Under the pieces are notes generated by a model. The model made no database searches. It saw only the letters and a list, made by a program, of their open reading frames with translations, and had not been told where the DNA came from. Shown one piece after another: positions 29,883 through 41,305 of a stretch of DNA of 64,000 nt. The stretch comes from Anthopleura xanthogrammica. Its lineage: Eukaryota > Cnidaria > Anthozoa > Actiniaria > Actiniidae. The stretch spans positions 8,909,757 to 8,973,756 of the forward strand of contig OZ025224.1 of the NCBI GenBank assembly GCA_964019055.1, written 5' to 3'. Each line of letters opens with the position of its first letter. The first letter of the stretch is position 1. The translations under genes and the position numbers were made by a program.

Positions 29883-32800
29883 ATCTCCTATCTACGGAAG
29901 TTGCATGGACATGTCCGCTCTGTTCTTCATTTACTACCGAAGATGAACAAACATTGGATTATAATATAATTAATAAAAATGATTCTATTGAAACTAAACA
30001 TTCAAGAAGCAAAACAACTCCTAAGATTAACATCATACATCATAGTTCGTTTCCTGAAGGTTCAGCAAAATCACCTTGTGCCCAGTTTTTTGAATCTAAG
30101 AAAAACGTCAAGGGTTTAATCATTGGTCACTTGAATGTGCGGAGTATCAAATCTGGAACAAAATTCCAAGAACTTAAACTATTACTTCATCAGAAGCCAA
30201 CTGTACACATCCTCACCATTTCTGAAACATGGTTGAACGATACCTGGACTGATGATATGATTGCTATCGACAATTATTCTGTCATTAGGCGTGATCGTGC
30301 AGCTAATGCTCTTGGGGGAGGAACCGTTATTTACGTTCACAACACCATTCAGTTCTCTTTTAGGGAGGACTTAACCACCAACCTACTGGAATGCATATGC
30401 ATCGAGGTCAACATTCCTTTTACATCCCCGATCCTGGTTCTGAATGTCTACAGACCTCCATCTGCCAACTGTGCTTATGACGCCGCATTGAAGACTTGCA
30501 TAGAAAAAATATCTAGAGAAAACAAAGAACACTTCGTATTGGGGGACTTTAATATCGACATCTTAAGTCCTAAGAATCGTTCCAACAAATTGTTAAAAAG
30601 CCTTCATTCCCTTGGCCTTAAACAAGTGGTGAACGTCCCAACGCGTGTTGATGCAAGGCAATCAGACGGAAATCACACAATCTCGAGAACATTAATTGAT
30701 CATATCCACGTATCGCATCCTCACAACGTTGATCAAGTCCATGTTCTTTCTTTAAGTGATCATTATCCAGTTTTTGTAGTAAGAAGATGCAATGCTGCGT
30801 TACGTCATAAGAAGTTCACGCATTGTCATATCAAATATAGATCGTTTAAGAACTTTGATCAAGCTCATTTTATCGGGGACTTAAAACTGGCCCCTTGGTC
30901 TGTAATCCAGTCTTTGATAATCCATCGGATGCCCTAGACACTTGGTATAACATTTATAATAACATCGTTGATTCTCACGTTCCCATCCGTGACAAACGTG
31001 TTAAATCAGTCAAATTGCCCCAGTGGCTATCTAGCTAGAGATATCTTAGCCAGCATTAGAACAAGGAACCAACTTAAAAGGACAGCTAGGAATTCAGAAC
31101 AATGGGATGAATATAAATGTTTTAGGAATCAAGTGACATTTCAAATCAGGTTAGCAAAGAAGAATTTTTATTCTAACCAGATTGATAACAACAAGAAAAA
31201 TACCCAAAAGCTGTGGCGAGTACTAAAAAGTGCAACAAACATAGGATCTAAGGCTTCCTTTCCTTCAAACATATCTCAAGATGGTAAGTCTCTCACTGAC
31301 ACACGTGATATTGCTAATGCCTTTAACTTACACTTTTCCAATATTGCGAATATAGTATTGGCTGAATCTGGTACTCAGCACCTAGACACTCAATCTGACC
31401 CTACTGACTCAGTAGATCAGTTTGTAGCTGCCCAATCGCCTCATGCATCTCGCTTCTCCTCAGTGCCGCCTATGACTGGAAAATTTCTGTCTGAACAAAT
31501 CAAGAATTTTCCCGATAACAAAGCTAAAGGTGTAGATTCAATCAACACTAAGCTGTTGAAGATTGCACGCCCACATATATTGTCATCTTTGACTTATATA
31601 TACAACTTTTCTATTTCTTCAGGGATATTTCCACATCAGTGGAAAATTGGTAAGATCACCCCTGTTCACAAATCAGGGCCCAAACATGATGTTGACAACT
31701 ATCGTCCAATATCTGTATTATCTTCACTTTCTAAGATCTTGGAACGTCATGTCAGTTTGCATTTGCTTCATTATCTCCATGACAATAATCTTCTAAGCGA
31801 ATTTCAATTTGGCTCTCGCCCTTCTTATTCTTGCGAGACTCTTCTTCTGAACCTAACTGATAAATGGCTAGAAGATATTGACAATGGCGAACTGACTGGT
31901 CTCTTACTCATCGACTTTCGTAAGGCATTTGACCTCGTTAATCACGACGTTCTCCTAAAAAAACTATTGTGTTATGGTATCAATGGATCTGCACATTGTT
32001 GGTTTTCCTCATACTTAACTGATAGGACACAACTCGTGTCTATTGGTTCGATTGCCTCTGATACTTTACCTATGCTCAAAGGAGTACCTCAAGGGTCATG
32101 TCTAGGCCCGCTGCTTTTCCTCGTTTATGTTAACGACATACCATTTTCCAATACATCATGCAATACACATTTATATGTTGATGACACCACTCTATCCTGT
32201 TCCTCGCCAAGTATTGGTGAAATAAACTGCACTCTCCAAAAAGGCGTTGACATTTTGAGTCAATGGGCCACTAAGAATAGGATGGTAATCCATCCTAAAA
32301 AATCCAAATCTATGATCATTGGTTCCCATAGAAGATTAGCTTCCCTTTCTGAATCTCTTAATGTTTCAATAAATGGTATCACCATCAACCAATCCAACTG
32401 TGAAAAGCTCTTGGGCGTCTTTATTGATTCCTCCCTCTCATGGGACGAGCATATTTTCAAAGCTATCAAGAAGTTCAACACCAAGCTTGAAATGATAAGG
32501 AGAGCAAAGCCATATCTATCCCCAAAACACATTCTTCTCTTATATAACACGATAGCTAAACCAACCTTGGAATACTGTTGTTCTGTTTGGGGAAATTGCT
32601 CTTCTGAACTTCTTCAGCAATTGCTTCTTGCTCAAAAACGTGCTGTTAGGATGTTACTTAATGCTGACCTTTCATCTCCTTCTGTCAACCTTTTTCAAAA
32701 GCTTGGTGTGCTTCCCATTTCTGATGTTGTTCGTCAGAGACTCGCCAACCTTACATTTAAATGTGTATATGGCCTTGCTCCAAAGTGTCTGGCGAATAAG

Positions 32801-33046
32801 ATTAGCCACCCACACCATCATTATGGCACTAGACAGGCTTCAAACAAACATCTAACCATTCCCAGGGCAAAATCAAATGCAGGGAAACGCCGTTTTTCTT
32901 TCTTAGCACCTTCTATCTGGAATAACTTACCTCTCGAAACTCACTCTGTTTCACTGTCTCATAATTCATTTAACCGTAAATGTAAAGAACACTTTCTCGA
33001 TCACTTAAACTCAACAACTGAACTAAACGTAACAAGGCTATACTGA
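29813..33046 (+). pseudogene. LINE ORF2: APE endonuclease-reverse transcriptase with frameshifts
   Basis: The first part (to 30937) holds a TCPLC finger and an APE endonuclease: LNVRSI, ISETWL, NVYRPP, GDFNID and SDHYPV. The second part (from 30968) holds the RT: FRKAFDLVNHDVLL, GVPQGSCLGPLLFLVYVNDI and the active-site YVDD, then a C-terminal region with YCCSVWG. Between them the true frame leaves at about 30915 (reads DNPSDALDTWYN in another frame) and returns near 31035, so two small indels break the protein. It resembles CR1/L2 jockey-group elements, with a 3' tail to about 33240 ending aataaagatttaaaaaaaataatg. Otherwise it looks young. Confidence 0.85.
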
Positions 33047-33240
33047 TTCAATTCTGATTTGTAATTTATTGATAATTAGGTTAGTTAGTTAATTTAGAAT
33101 CTTTGTATAGGCAGTTTATTTACTTATTTATTGTAATGTGATGTAATTTAATTTAACGGGCCAGATTGGAAAAAAGTTTTTACTTTATCTGAATACCCAA
33201 ATAAAGATTTAAAAAAAATAATGAATAAAATAAAAATAAT
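33047..33240 (+). mobile_element. LINE 3' UTR and tail
   Basis: Follows the ORF2 stop. It is T-rich and carries aataaag just before an A-rich tail with taaaa/aataat repeats, as expected for a CR1/L2-like 3' end. Confidence 0.6.
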
Positions 33241-34393
33241 TTGCAGCAATATTAAGCGAGTATCATGGTGTGGAGTATCCCTCGTACTTAAAAATTGGGA
33301 AGGTAGCAAACTTCAGGCCGCTCGAACCCTCGATAAGGGTCAATAATTCGCCTCTAGTTCAGCCAAAATTACACATCACGCCGAAATTCTTTCACAGAAC
33401 CTTAGTCCGATATTTGATACAACCAAACAATCGATCTCCCTTTCGGAATTCAACGCTAACATTTTCAAAAGCCAATTTTTTTCGAAGCCATTGCCAATCC
33501 GATATTCCATGAACCAAGCAAGCTTCAAACGGCTTTCAACCGTCGTTACAAAAACCATGAACCATTAGCAAAAACCTGAACCATACTAAAATTTTAACCC
33601 CCCCCCCCTTCATTAGGAGATAAAAAATTTACCCCCTTTTTCCCAACTCTGAACACCGCCCCCTCCCCCCCAAGGCCTTAAAAAATGTTATCGAAAAAGC
33701 GCCGTAACGCAGGCTACTCAACACGTCACCGATTGCCAAAGTGAACGTATGTTTTTTTTAGTTTGTTGCAATTTCATCTGGAAATGATAATGACTAGCGG
33801 TTACTTGCTCGGACTGCGTGGAAACGTTTTTATTACATGGTGCATATTTTTTTAAAGTTCCCTTCTTATGCACTTATCGTTTCTTTCTCTCGTCCATGGA
33901 GGAAGTAAAATGAGACTCTGCTCGCAGGGTAGCAGAAAGAATGATCACAAACTTGTTTTACATTATTCTGTACATCTGAGATATCTAGCAAACCGTTTAT
34001 TTGCTGGTAATGTTTCCCGTTTAAAACCAGTAAATACAGCTACTGTAATGTAAAATTAACTTCGGCCTTAGCTTAAATGTAAGGTAATAAAGTGCTTGGT
34101 ACAAAGGGTACAAATGATTAGACTTGAAGTTCTAATTTGCAAGTGATTCCTCGCACACTTGTGCCCGATACGTTAGAAACATCGAAAACGAATTCAAGGT
34201 TTATCATCATGACTTCCGCCTTCCAGATTTGCACCAAGCATAGATGACATTACGGTAAAATCAACCCTCCCCTCCCTCCCCAGCCTCCAGAAAACTTGTT
34301 CTAATGCGAATACGCTAACTCTTACTTACCAGAACAACGGAGAAATCGCGTTATTTTCAACTGGTTTTCAACTTCGTCAGAACTTGTTTCGTT
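33241..34393. other. Spacer with the direct-repeat copy
   Basis: Apart from the 153-bp repeat at 33570-33722, only short unsupported ORFs and C-rich tracts are present. Confidence 0.4.
33570..33722 (+). repeat. Direct repeat, copy 1
   Basis: ctgaaccatactaaaatttta-C-run-ttcattaggagataaaa through acgcaggctactcaac recurs in the same orientation at 37476-37628 with few changes. Non-coding; a short dispersed repeat of unknown type. Confidence 0.85.
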
Positions 34394-35551
34394 GTCAATT
34401 TATCCCTGGCGAAGTATGACACCCTCCCGCGATCCAATTTTATCGTGTCAGCGGTTGTGTAATCTAATATCACGTAATGCAATAGATGATATAGTGGTCA
34501 CGCTCCCTTTCATTTTCCAGATGACACTGAAATAAAATTTATAACTAACTACTATTTATAACTAAAATTGATTTGCGAAATCCATATTTGCTTGCACAAC
34601 TGATTTAAAGATAAAATGTCTCAGTCTAAAATGTCTCAGTCTAAAATGTCTCAGTCTAAAATGTCTCAGTCTTCGCACTCTTCGGAGCTTAAAAATCAGG
34701 AGGTTGACTTTCTTCAAAATCATTTGCATGAATATCGAAGGGAGGGAAACTTTTGCTATGGGTTCATTGAAGTAAATAATGAAGAAAAAGAGAATTTTTT
34801 AGAGAGTTTTATGTCTTTAAACTCCGCGTGTTTTGTTCGATCGCATGCTCACGACAAAGATAAAGGTCACAAGAGGTTTTCGAGTACAGTTAAAATAATT
34901 AATCAAAGTAATATACGTTATAACTCTTCTATAGAAAAAAGAATGTGGACAATATTTTCACGCAAGCTGCATTGGGCTTGAATTTTCTGAAGCCCTGTGC
35001 AGACCGTTTTTTCACTGTCCATAATGTATATTTTTTACCTAGAGGTTTTTTTTTTGTACAGACTGATTTAATCAAAACATTCTACATTATGATTTTCATA
35101 CAAGGTAACGAAACAAATACTCATAACCAGTCATAGTTAATTTTTCAAAACAATTAAAAATATTTGATTTTACTGATTTGGTTTCAATAATATTTCAATA
35201 ATATTTCTAGATCTTTTCTTTAGAAAATATGCAACGAATTTGAGTTAATTCAGTAATTAAATAATGTTTATTCTCAAAAAAGCATAAGTGAAAAGTTAAC
35301 AATTTCAGCTGAGCAGGTAAACCACCGGGTGCAATTTAGATTTTATAAAGGGTCCAACTGGACTCAATAATAATAATCTCTCCCTCTATAGAAAAGAAAA
35401 AAAAGATTCTGAGTACTCAAGTGTAATAAATTCTAGCGTGACCCAGGTATTGCATTACGTATGTATTATGCATATAATTAGATTACACAACTGCTGACAC
35501 GATAAAATTGGATCGCGGGAGGGTGTCATACATCGCCAGGGATAAATTGAC
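34394..35551. mobile_element. 1.16-kb inverted-repeat DNA transposon
   Basis: gtcaatttatccctggcga...gacaccctcccgcgatcc at 34394 onward is mirrored by ggatcgcgggagggtgtc...tcgccagggataaattgac ending at 35551. The arms extend about 95-110 bp with small indels. One 121-aa ORF lies inside. Target duplication is unclear and the superfamily is not recognised. Confidence 0.8.
34616..34981 (+). CDS. Orphan 121-aa ORF inside inverted-repeat transposon
   Basis: It starts with four copies of a 15-bp unit encoding MSQSK. A charged helical region follows (FLQNHLHEYRREGNF) and then LNSACFVRSHAHDKDKGHKRFSST. The last part is slightly reminiscent of N-terminal regions of MULE-type transposases, but this is weak. 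No catalytic DDE residues fit in this length. It could be a remnant transposase N-terminus or a passenger gene. The repeat lets any of four ATGs serve as start. Confidence 0.4.
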   Translation: MSQSKMSQSKMSQSKMSQSSHSSELKNQEVDFLQNHLHEYRREGNFCYGFIEVNNEEKENFLESFMSLNSACFVRSHAHDKDKGHKRFSSTVKIINQSNIRYNSSIEKRMWTIFSRKLHWA

Positions 35552-36254
35552 GACCGAACTGTTTGGCACTTTCGCTTTTAACTAGCAAGTCTAGTATCTA
35601 TTCCTCGCCTGACCATTGTAATCATTTATCTTAGTTTTCACCGTGTGTACTCCTAATAAAATCTTGTTTCGATATACACTGGTTGACACTGGCATTTCCA
35701 CGATTGCCGCATCGTCTGGGGACGCGACACCCGTGGCCTACCAACACTGATATTTTTCAAAACATTTCTCTGTGAAGAAAGACAACTTTGGTCGCCGATA
35801 TCTTCAGCGCTATTCAACAAAACCACTTCTAACTTTCCATTTTTACTAATTTTGGTATGCTCTTTTCGTTTTTGTTGGACCAAAATTTAAAATGTCACCA
35901 GCTTAGCTAACACTTTAGAGCCCATCTTATTTTCTTTCATGTTATCCTTTATGTCAACTAGCTCCTTTTTACTGGGTTGCTATGGTAGCAAACCAGTCTT
36001 AAAATGAGATCCGTTTTTCGGGCGTCAGGTAGACCATAATTTCACACGTCATGATTGGTCGAGAACTTGTAAACAATGTCCAATGTCCAATGAAGTTGCC
36101 ACATGACATCGAGGACGATGTATTTATAGTTTTCAGTGTTGTCACCATTAATTCATTCGTTCAGGGTTCGTGAAATACTAGTTTGTCTGTAGGCATGTTG
36201 CATACTATTGTCTTTAGGTTTTTTAACGCCTACGCTTAAACTACTTACAAACGC

Positions 36255-36340
36255 ACGCGCCGTACGTGGTAGACACACACTAAAAGATGTTATTGAGCGA
36301 TTTTGGAACGGGTTGGTCCACATACTCAAAGAGAGAAGTC
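36255..36340 (-). repeat. Segment related to the left flank of ISL2EU
   Basis: cgtggtagacacacactaaaagatgt...ggaacggg...actcaaagaga corresponds to the reverse complement of about 22110-22190. It lies outside the transposon termini defined above, so it marks an older dispersed repeat into which ISL2EU inserted. Confidence 0.7.
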
Positions 36341-36814
36341 TGAGAATCTATGAGCTATCATTGAGAAGGCTATGAGCAAACTACGGTATGAGAATCGTAG
36401 AACTAGACAAACTAGTCAAAATAGACTAAGATAATCTATAAACTACCTAGCTACCTAGCTATGATGAAACTAGATCTTACCAGATCTCAGATACAAAAAA
36501 ATATACTGAGACAAACTACAGAGCGAGAGACAAACTACAAAACGAGTGACAAACAAAGCTTTGATGAAAGCTGACTCCAAGAACTTGTAGAAGTCAGACG
36601 AGCTGATAGTGAACTACAAGAAAGCGAACTGCCAAGACTCCTTGTTGAATATTTCCATTTATGAAAATACAGAAAACAAAAACTGAGGGAAAAACAAATG
36701 ACCAGTTAAACACATTTTGGCTAAGAGTATTTACATTGATAAAACATTTGTTTTGCAGTGAACCGTTTCGATACTGAAATAGATATGTTTATTTCATCAG
36801 CTAGTCTTGAAAGG

Positions 36815-36985
36815 TACTCTAGTAGGTCAAGTAGAAATATAATATGCGTTGACAAGTCAGTAACGCAACACTAATGTCTTACTAGAATTTAAAATGTTTT
36901 CAATAAACGGGGACTTTGAACCCAAAAGGAACACTTTGGTAAGAAATAATAGAGTACGTAGGATTGGTTAGTGGGCGAGCTCTCG
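36815..36985 (-). repeat. Dispersed repeat, copy 2
   Basis: Reverse-oriented counterpart of 28431-28605. The pair lies about 8.3 kb apart. Confidence 0.8.
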
Positions 36986-37475
36986 TTATCTTTTCTTCAT
37001 GTTTTCTTCATAGCGTGGAAATAACGTAATACGCTATTACACCGTAAAGATTAAATTTATCAACAGAGATTTGTGGCATGTGTATTGTTATGGAACTGGA
37101 AGCAGCACAAAATTCAGCGTTTCCATTTTGCGTCTAGATTAATCATGGGTAAGATTATATGACATGGCGTGACCTCGTGGAATTAATACTACCTTTCACT
37201 TTGAAACAAAAGATTCGATCTATTTTAAAGTTAATCAAATATGTGTTTTGACTGATGATCACTCAAGTGGAGCGCAACAGCTCAAAAGCTACTGGCGTGT
37301 TATGATAATGAACTCAATACTCAAGTGTAGCTAAGTTGAGCACTGATCGAAGTCTCCCGGCGCTACCTATCCATGTGTTGAGAGTTCAGCCTATAAAGGA
37401 ATGTTCGTTGTTTGTCTAAGAAGTGAGGAAGGGTGTTCAGAAATTACCTAAGGCACCTTAAGGATTTACCCATCA

Positions 37476-37628
37476 AACCTGAACCATACTAAAATTTTAA
37501 CCCCCCCCCCCCCTTCATTAGGAGATAAAAAAATTACCCCCTTTTTCCCCACACTGAACACCGCCCCCTCCCCCCCAAGGCCTTAAAAAATGTTATCGCA
37601 AAAAGCGACGTAACGCAGGCTACTCAAC
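37476..37628 (+). repeat. Direct repeat, copy 2
   Basis: Counterpart of 33570-33722, 3.9 kb away, same orientation. Confidence 0.85.
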
Positions 37629-38215
37629 GGTGCAGTCCCTCACTTGGAATATGTCTCTAACTTGGAATACTGTATGTAACCCGCATTACTTAAATGACGC
37701 CCACCAATAATCATTACGTCATTTACGCACTGCCCGATATCAGCTAGAAACCCTGATCTGTAGTATATTAGTAGTAGCTACTGCCCTCTCATGCACTAAC
37801 GAGACTTAGCGACGGTTTTTGAGCATGAACTGAGCAAATATAACATCGTCCCTTTAACTCGGTTCTTTAACAAGATTCTGGTAAGTGAATGAGATTTTTG
37901 TGTTAAATCCCTGCTATCTATCATATGTGTGGAGTATTCTATTTTTTCAACACACGTTGTAGCCTTAATTTGCGTGGCTAGGTTTGAACTGGAACGCTCG
38001 TAAAGAACTTAGTAATTGAAACATAGTGAAGGCCAAAAATCTTGATGTCGTCCTATCGTCATGTTTTCGCCGCCGGGAGATTACTCTATTTTATTTATTT
38101 TTTATAATTATTTTTTTTTAAATATTTTTTATTATAACACTGAAACTAACTAACCAACTATCTAACTTTTTAGATACATTATGTTGTCAAAACGTTAGAA
38201 AGTGCCTGACTGGTT

Positions 38216-38460
38216 CTATTCTAAGAGCCATCCTGATTCGGCTAGCGGTTTTTCAGCTGCCAAGCATCCTTTTAAGGAAATATATTGAGCGAAATAGCTG
38301 CGCGACGAAAATAGGCCTAAATACTGACTATAAAAATAATGCATCGATAGATTTCCTCCAAACTCGGCAGACAAAATTGTGTCAATCCATTTACCAAGAA
38401 TCTGATATTTCAAGGAAATCGATCGATTTTTGAGCGAACAGGAGGACACAATTATGACAG
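38216..38460 (-). repeat. Dispersed repeat, copy 1, with short shared frame
   Basis: On the minus strand it can read SISLKYQILGKWI...SAEFGGNLSMHYFYSQ. A plus-strand segment at 47220-47395 reads SISLKLQILCNWI...SAEFGRNLLMLYFCSQ. The shared frame may be chance preservation in a repeat; the family is unknown. Confidence 0.65.
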
Positions 38461-39659
38461 TGTTTTAGAAAATCGGCAATACAAACGCGAATCAAAAAAT
38501 AATTTTTGGATACACCGTTAAAAGCCTAAATGTTTGAGCCTTTACATGTGCTAAATTCAGGAATATCCGAGCGAATTAAAAAAAAATCACGAAATCCGCT
38601 GGAGCGTATATATAACGAAAACAAAGATCTCGTAGCATTTACTTTCACTATCGCATTGACGTCGCAGTTCCGGGTTTGGCGCAATTCTTAACCGTTTTTC
38701 CGATCCGTGATTCTATATTCTTTCTTATTATTCTAAAGTATTTGCGATGAATAAATCACCTTCTCTATGATAAAAATTGTGCCCGTGGTTTGTAGTCCAC
38801 GAAACCATTTTAAAGGTCTATCGGCTTTGGCGATGACAAAAATTTTTGAAATAGGTGTATGTGTGAAGGGGGCTCTGCAGCTTTCCGCCCTCCTCCCGGC
38901 TAGCTCCTATAACAAACCAGGAATTTGGACTACCGCACTAGCGTGGGGAGGGGGGAACGGGGGGCACGCTAAAAATTTTTATTATTTTGGCCTAAGTTTC
39001 AATTTCAGTATCCCTTATACAGCTGTATGCGAAAACTATCTGCATTAACTTTATTACGGTTATTCTACCGATAAAACCAGAAAATATAGCTGCTTCAGTG
39101 AACTTTGCCTTTTAGCTTCAGGTTATATGTGATAAGAACTGAGCTACTTATTTGCAAATGATTTAGTTTTGCCTTCGCCAACTGAAGCACTTCCGCCTTT
39201 GCAGCAATGAATGCGAATGACATCACAGTACAATCAAGCTATTGCCCACTTCCCTAACTTGTAGAAATTAGTTGAGACAAACAACTCTCGATCTTACCAG
39301 ATAGTTGCAGAACAGCAGAGAACGAAGTAATATTTGTTTCACCTTGGTTTCACAGGCATCTTTAAATCTTTGTTTGCTCGCTCGTAGGAAGTCCTTTATT
39401 ATATTTTTTGCATTCGAGCGCTTCATATTTACTTTCACTTTCATCCTTCTTTCCCTCCCGTCCCCCACAACCAACATCGCACTGACATAAAACAATGGAA
39501 TACTTATAATTTCATGAATTTTCAAGACGTTTCATATTTCTAGTGTTACTTCGTGAATATCCATGCCTGTTAACTTTAAATATTATGTTAGAAACCGCTT
39601 TTTGTGCGTTTTAAATGTGTTGTTTGTATTCTTAAGGGGTTCTGTAAGTTTTGTTCTAG

Positions 39660-39765
39660 GATCTGACTTGGCCAATCAGGACGCGATGTCTTCTCATTTT
39701 CTTATGACTGGCCAATCAGAACGCGCTTTGCATGTTATGACGTTAGGTGGCGGGCTCGTGGCGGC
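39660..39765 (+). promoter_or_regulatory. Likely gene B promoter with two CCAAT boxes
   Basis: ggccaatcaggacgcg (about 39669) and ggccaatcagaacgcg (about 39711) are spaced about 42 bp apart, followed by gacgttaggtggcggg. Paired CCAAT boxes with GC-rich sequence are typical of TATA-less promoters bound by NF-Y. They sit about 60-100 bp ahead of the proposed first exon. Confidence 0.5.
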
Positions 39766-39769
39766 AGTC

Positions 39770-39904
39770 TTGGTTTGCTGTAGGGAATGTCACAAGGTTT
39801 TTTCGTAATAGTAAAGTTTCCGAGAAAACGTCTAGGACTTAAAGCGGTAAAAAATACTAGTATTCCTTGGGGAAATTAGGGTTTTTAGAAGCCTGAAGAA
39901 TCTG
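39770..39904 (+). other. Candidate 5' UTR exon of gene B
   Basis: Ends in a strong donor GAATCTG|GTAAGT at 39904/39905. Coding begins after the acceptor at 41300. The 5' limit is a guess from promoter position. Confidence 0.4.
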
Positions 39905-40059
39905 GTAAGTTTTGTCGTTTTAGCTTACATTTATTAATTTTCTTGGCCAAAGTTGGGGTATTTTCGTGTTTTTTTTTTGGCGTGAGGAAAATGAGTTTAA
40001 TTATTTTGTATTCTTAAGGAAAGTTCCTTGAGAAAGTGCAGTAGAAGAAAGGAATTTCG

Positions 40060-40690
40060 ACCTGTCTCTTGAAAAATATTACATTCTTATACTAAACAAC
40101 AAACTTATGGTAGTAAAAATTATCAAACTACTAAAGTTTTGAAGATTGAAGTAATTTTGACGAGTGATTCCACGTTCAAGTGATTCCACGATCGACCGAC
40201 GTGTTTTCTCATTTATCCGATTTCCTTGAAAAATGTGAGATTTCTTCCTCGTTATAAGCTTAAGCTTATATCTATTTTGAATATGTTATGCTTTGTCGTT
40301 CTTAGATTACTTTTATTAAGTTTCTGGCTCAATGCAAAGTTGGTGTGTTTTCGTTTTAATGAGGAAAAGTGGAAAGTGGCATGTTACTCTGGTCATTCTG
40401 TTCGATCACAGTTGAAAATATGTTTAGTAAGCTTATTACTTATAGTACTACTACTAGTACTACACAATTTACTTCTAAAGTTTTGAAGATTGGAGTAATT
40501 TTGACCAAGTAAGCTTATTCCATGTTCAAGTTGAAAAACAATCGATGGAGGTAGGAACAACAGATTCCTTTCCCGATCGTAGACTTGTTTACTTATTCCA
40601 GTTATATTATCGGATTTCCTTGAAGAATGTGAAATCTTATAAACTGCCTTTAGCTTATATCTTTTACTGTAAATGTGTTTAGATTTACTT
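40060..40690 (+). repeat. Diverged tandem duplication in gene B intron 1
   Basis: About 40110-40300 and 40470-40680 share ctaaagttttgaagattg, agtaattttgac, tgttcaagt and cggatttccttgaa.aatgtgaaat in the same order. Roughly 350-bp period, non-coding. Confidence 0.6.
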
Positions 40691-41305
40691 TTGACCTGAA
40701 CTTTTATCTTTTTTTTATTCTCATTCATCACTTTGTAAGTCTTAAATCGTTTTTTCTTTTTAATTTATGCATGTGAAGGCCAAGTAAAATTCGGACGAGA
40801 AACATTTGTTTTTTTTTTACTTGGCCTAAGGTTAAGATCTTTGGGTATATCAACTGCTCCACTTAAGTGTGTATGCTTTAGTAATCCATTTTATTATGTA
40901 AGGTTATATATAAGGTTAAAGTTTTGGATCTGATTTGTACACATGCATGCTACATTCCTGCAAATGAGTAAATCTGGTGGTTTTTTTTAGGGGAGTCATT
41001 AGAAAAGATCAGGCTCAAGACTGGGCCACACAAGAGAATTCAAGTCACACACCACTTTTACAATAATTTATTAACAGAATGGAAAATGGAGGGAGCATTT
41101 TTTCTTGTATGGTTACCAAGCAAATCTCACCACCCACTCCTCCCCTAAACTTTAATTGACTTTTCAAAATAAGCTGAGAAATTATTGTACACTTGCTGAC
41201 AAATGACAAATCTTCTCGTAATTTCGTTTATTATCAAGCTATATGCCAAAATCAATATATAAATATATTTAAGGTTATTATTGTTTTTATCTTAATTTAG
41301 GTAAC

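Larger units (their letters stand above)
35552..39650. other. Intergenic repeat-rich stretch
   Basis: Holds the dispersed repeats listed separately. No host exon is supported. From about 36420 to 36620 short degenerate repeats of gagacaaactac and ctagctac occur. Confidence 0.45.

Noticed and set aside
35653..35883. 76-aa minus-strand ORF
   Set aside because: No domain, no splice partner and no repeat relation; indistinguishable from chance.
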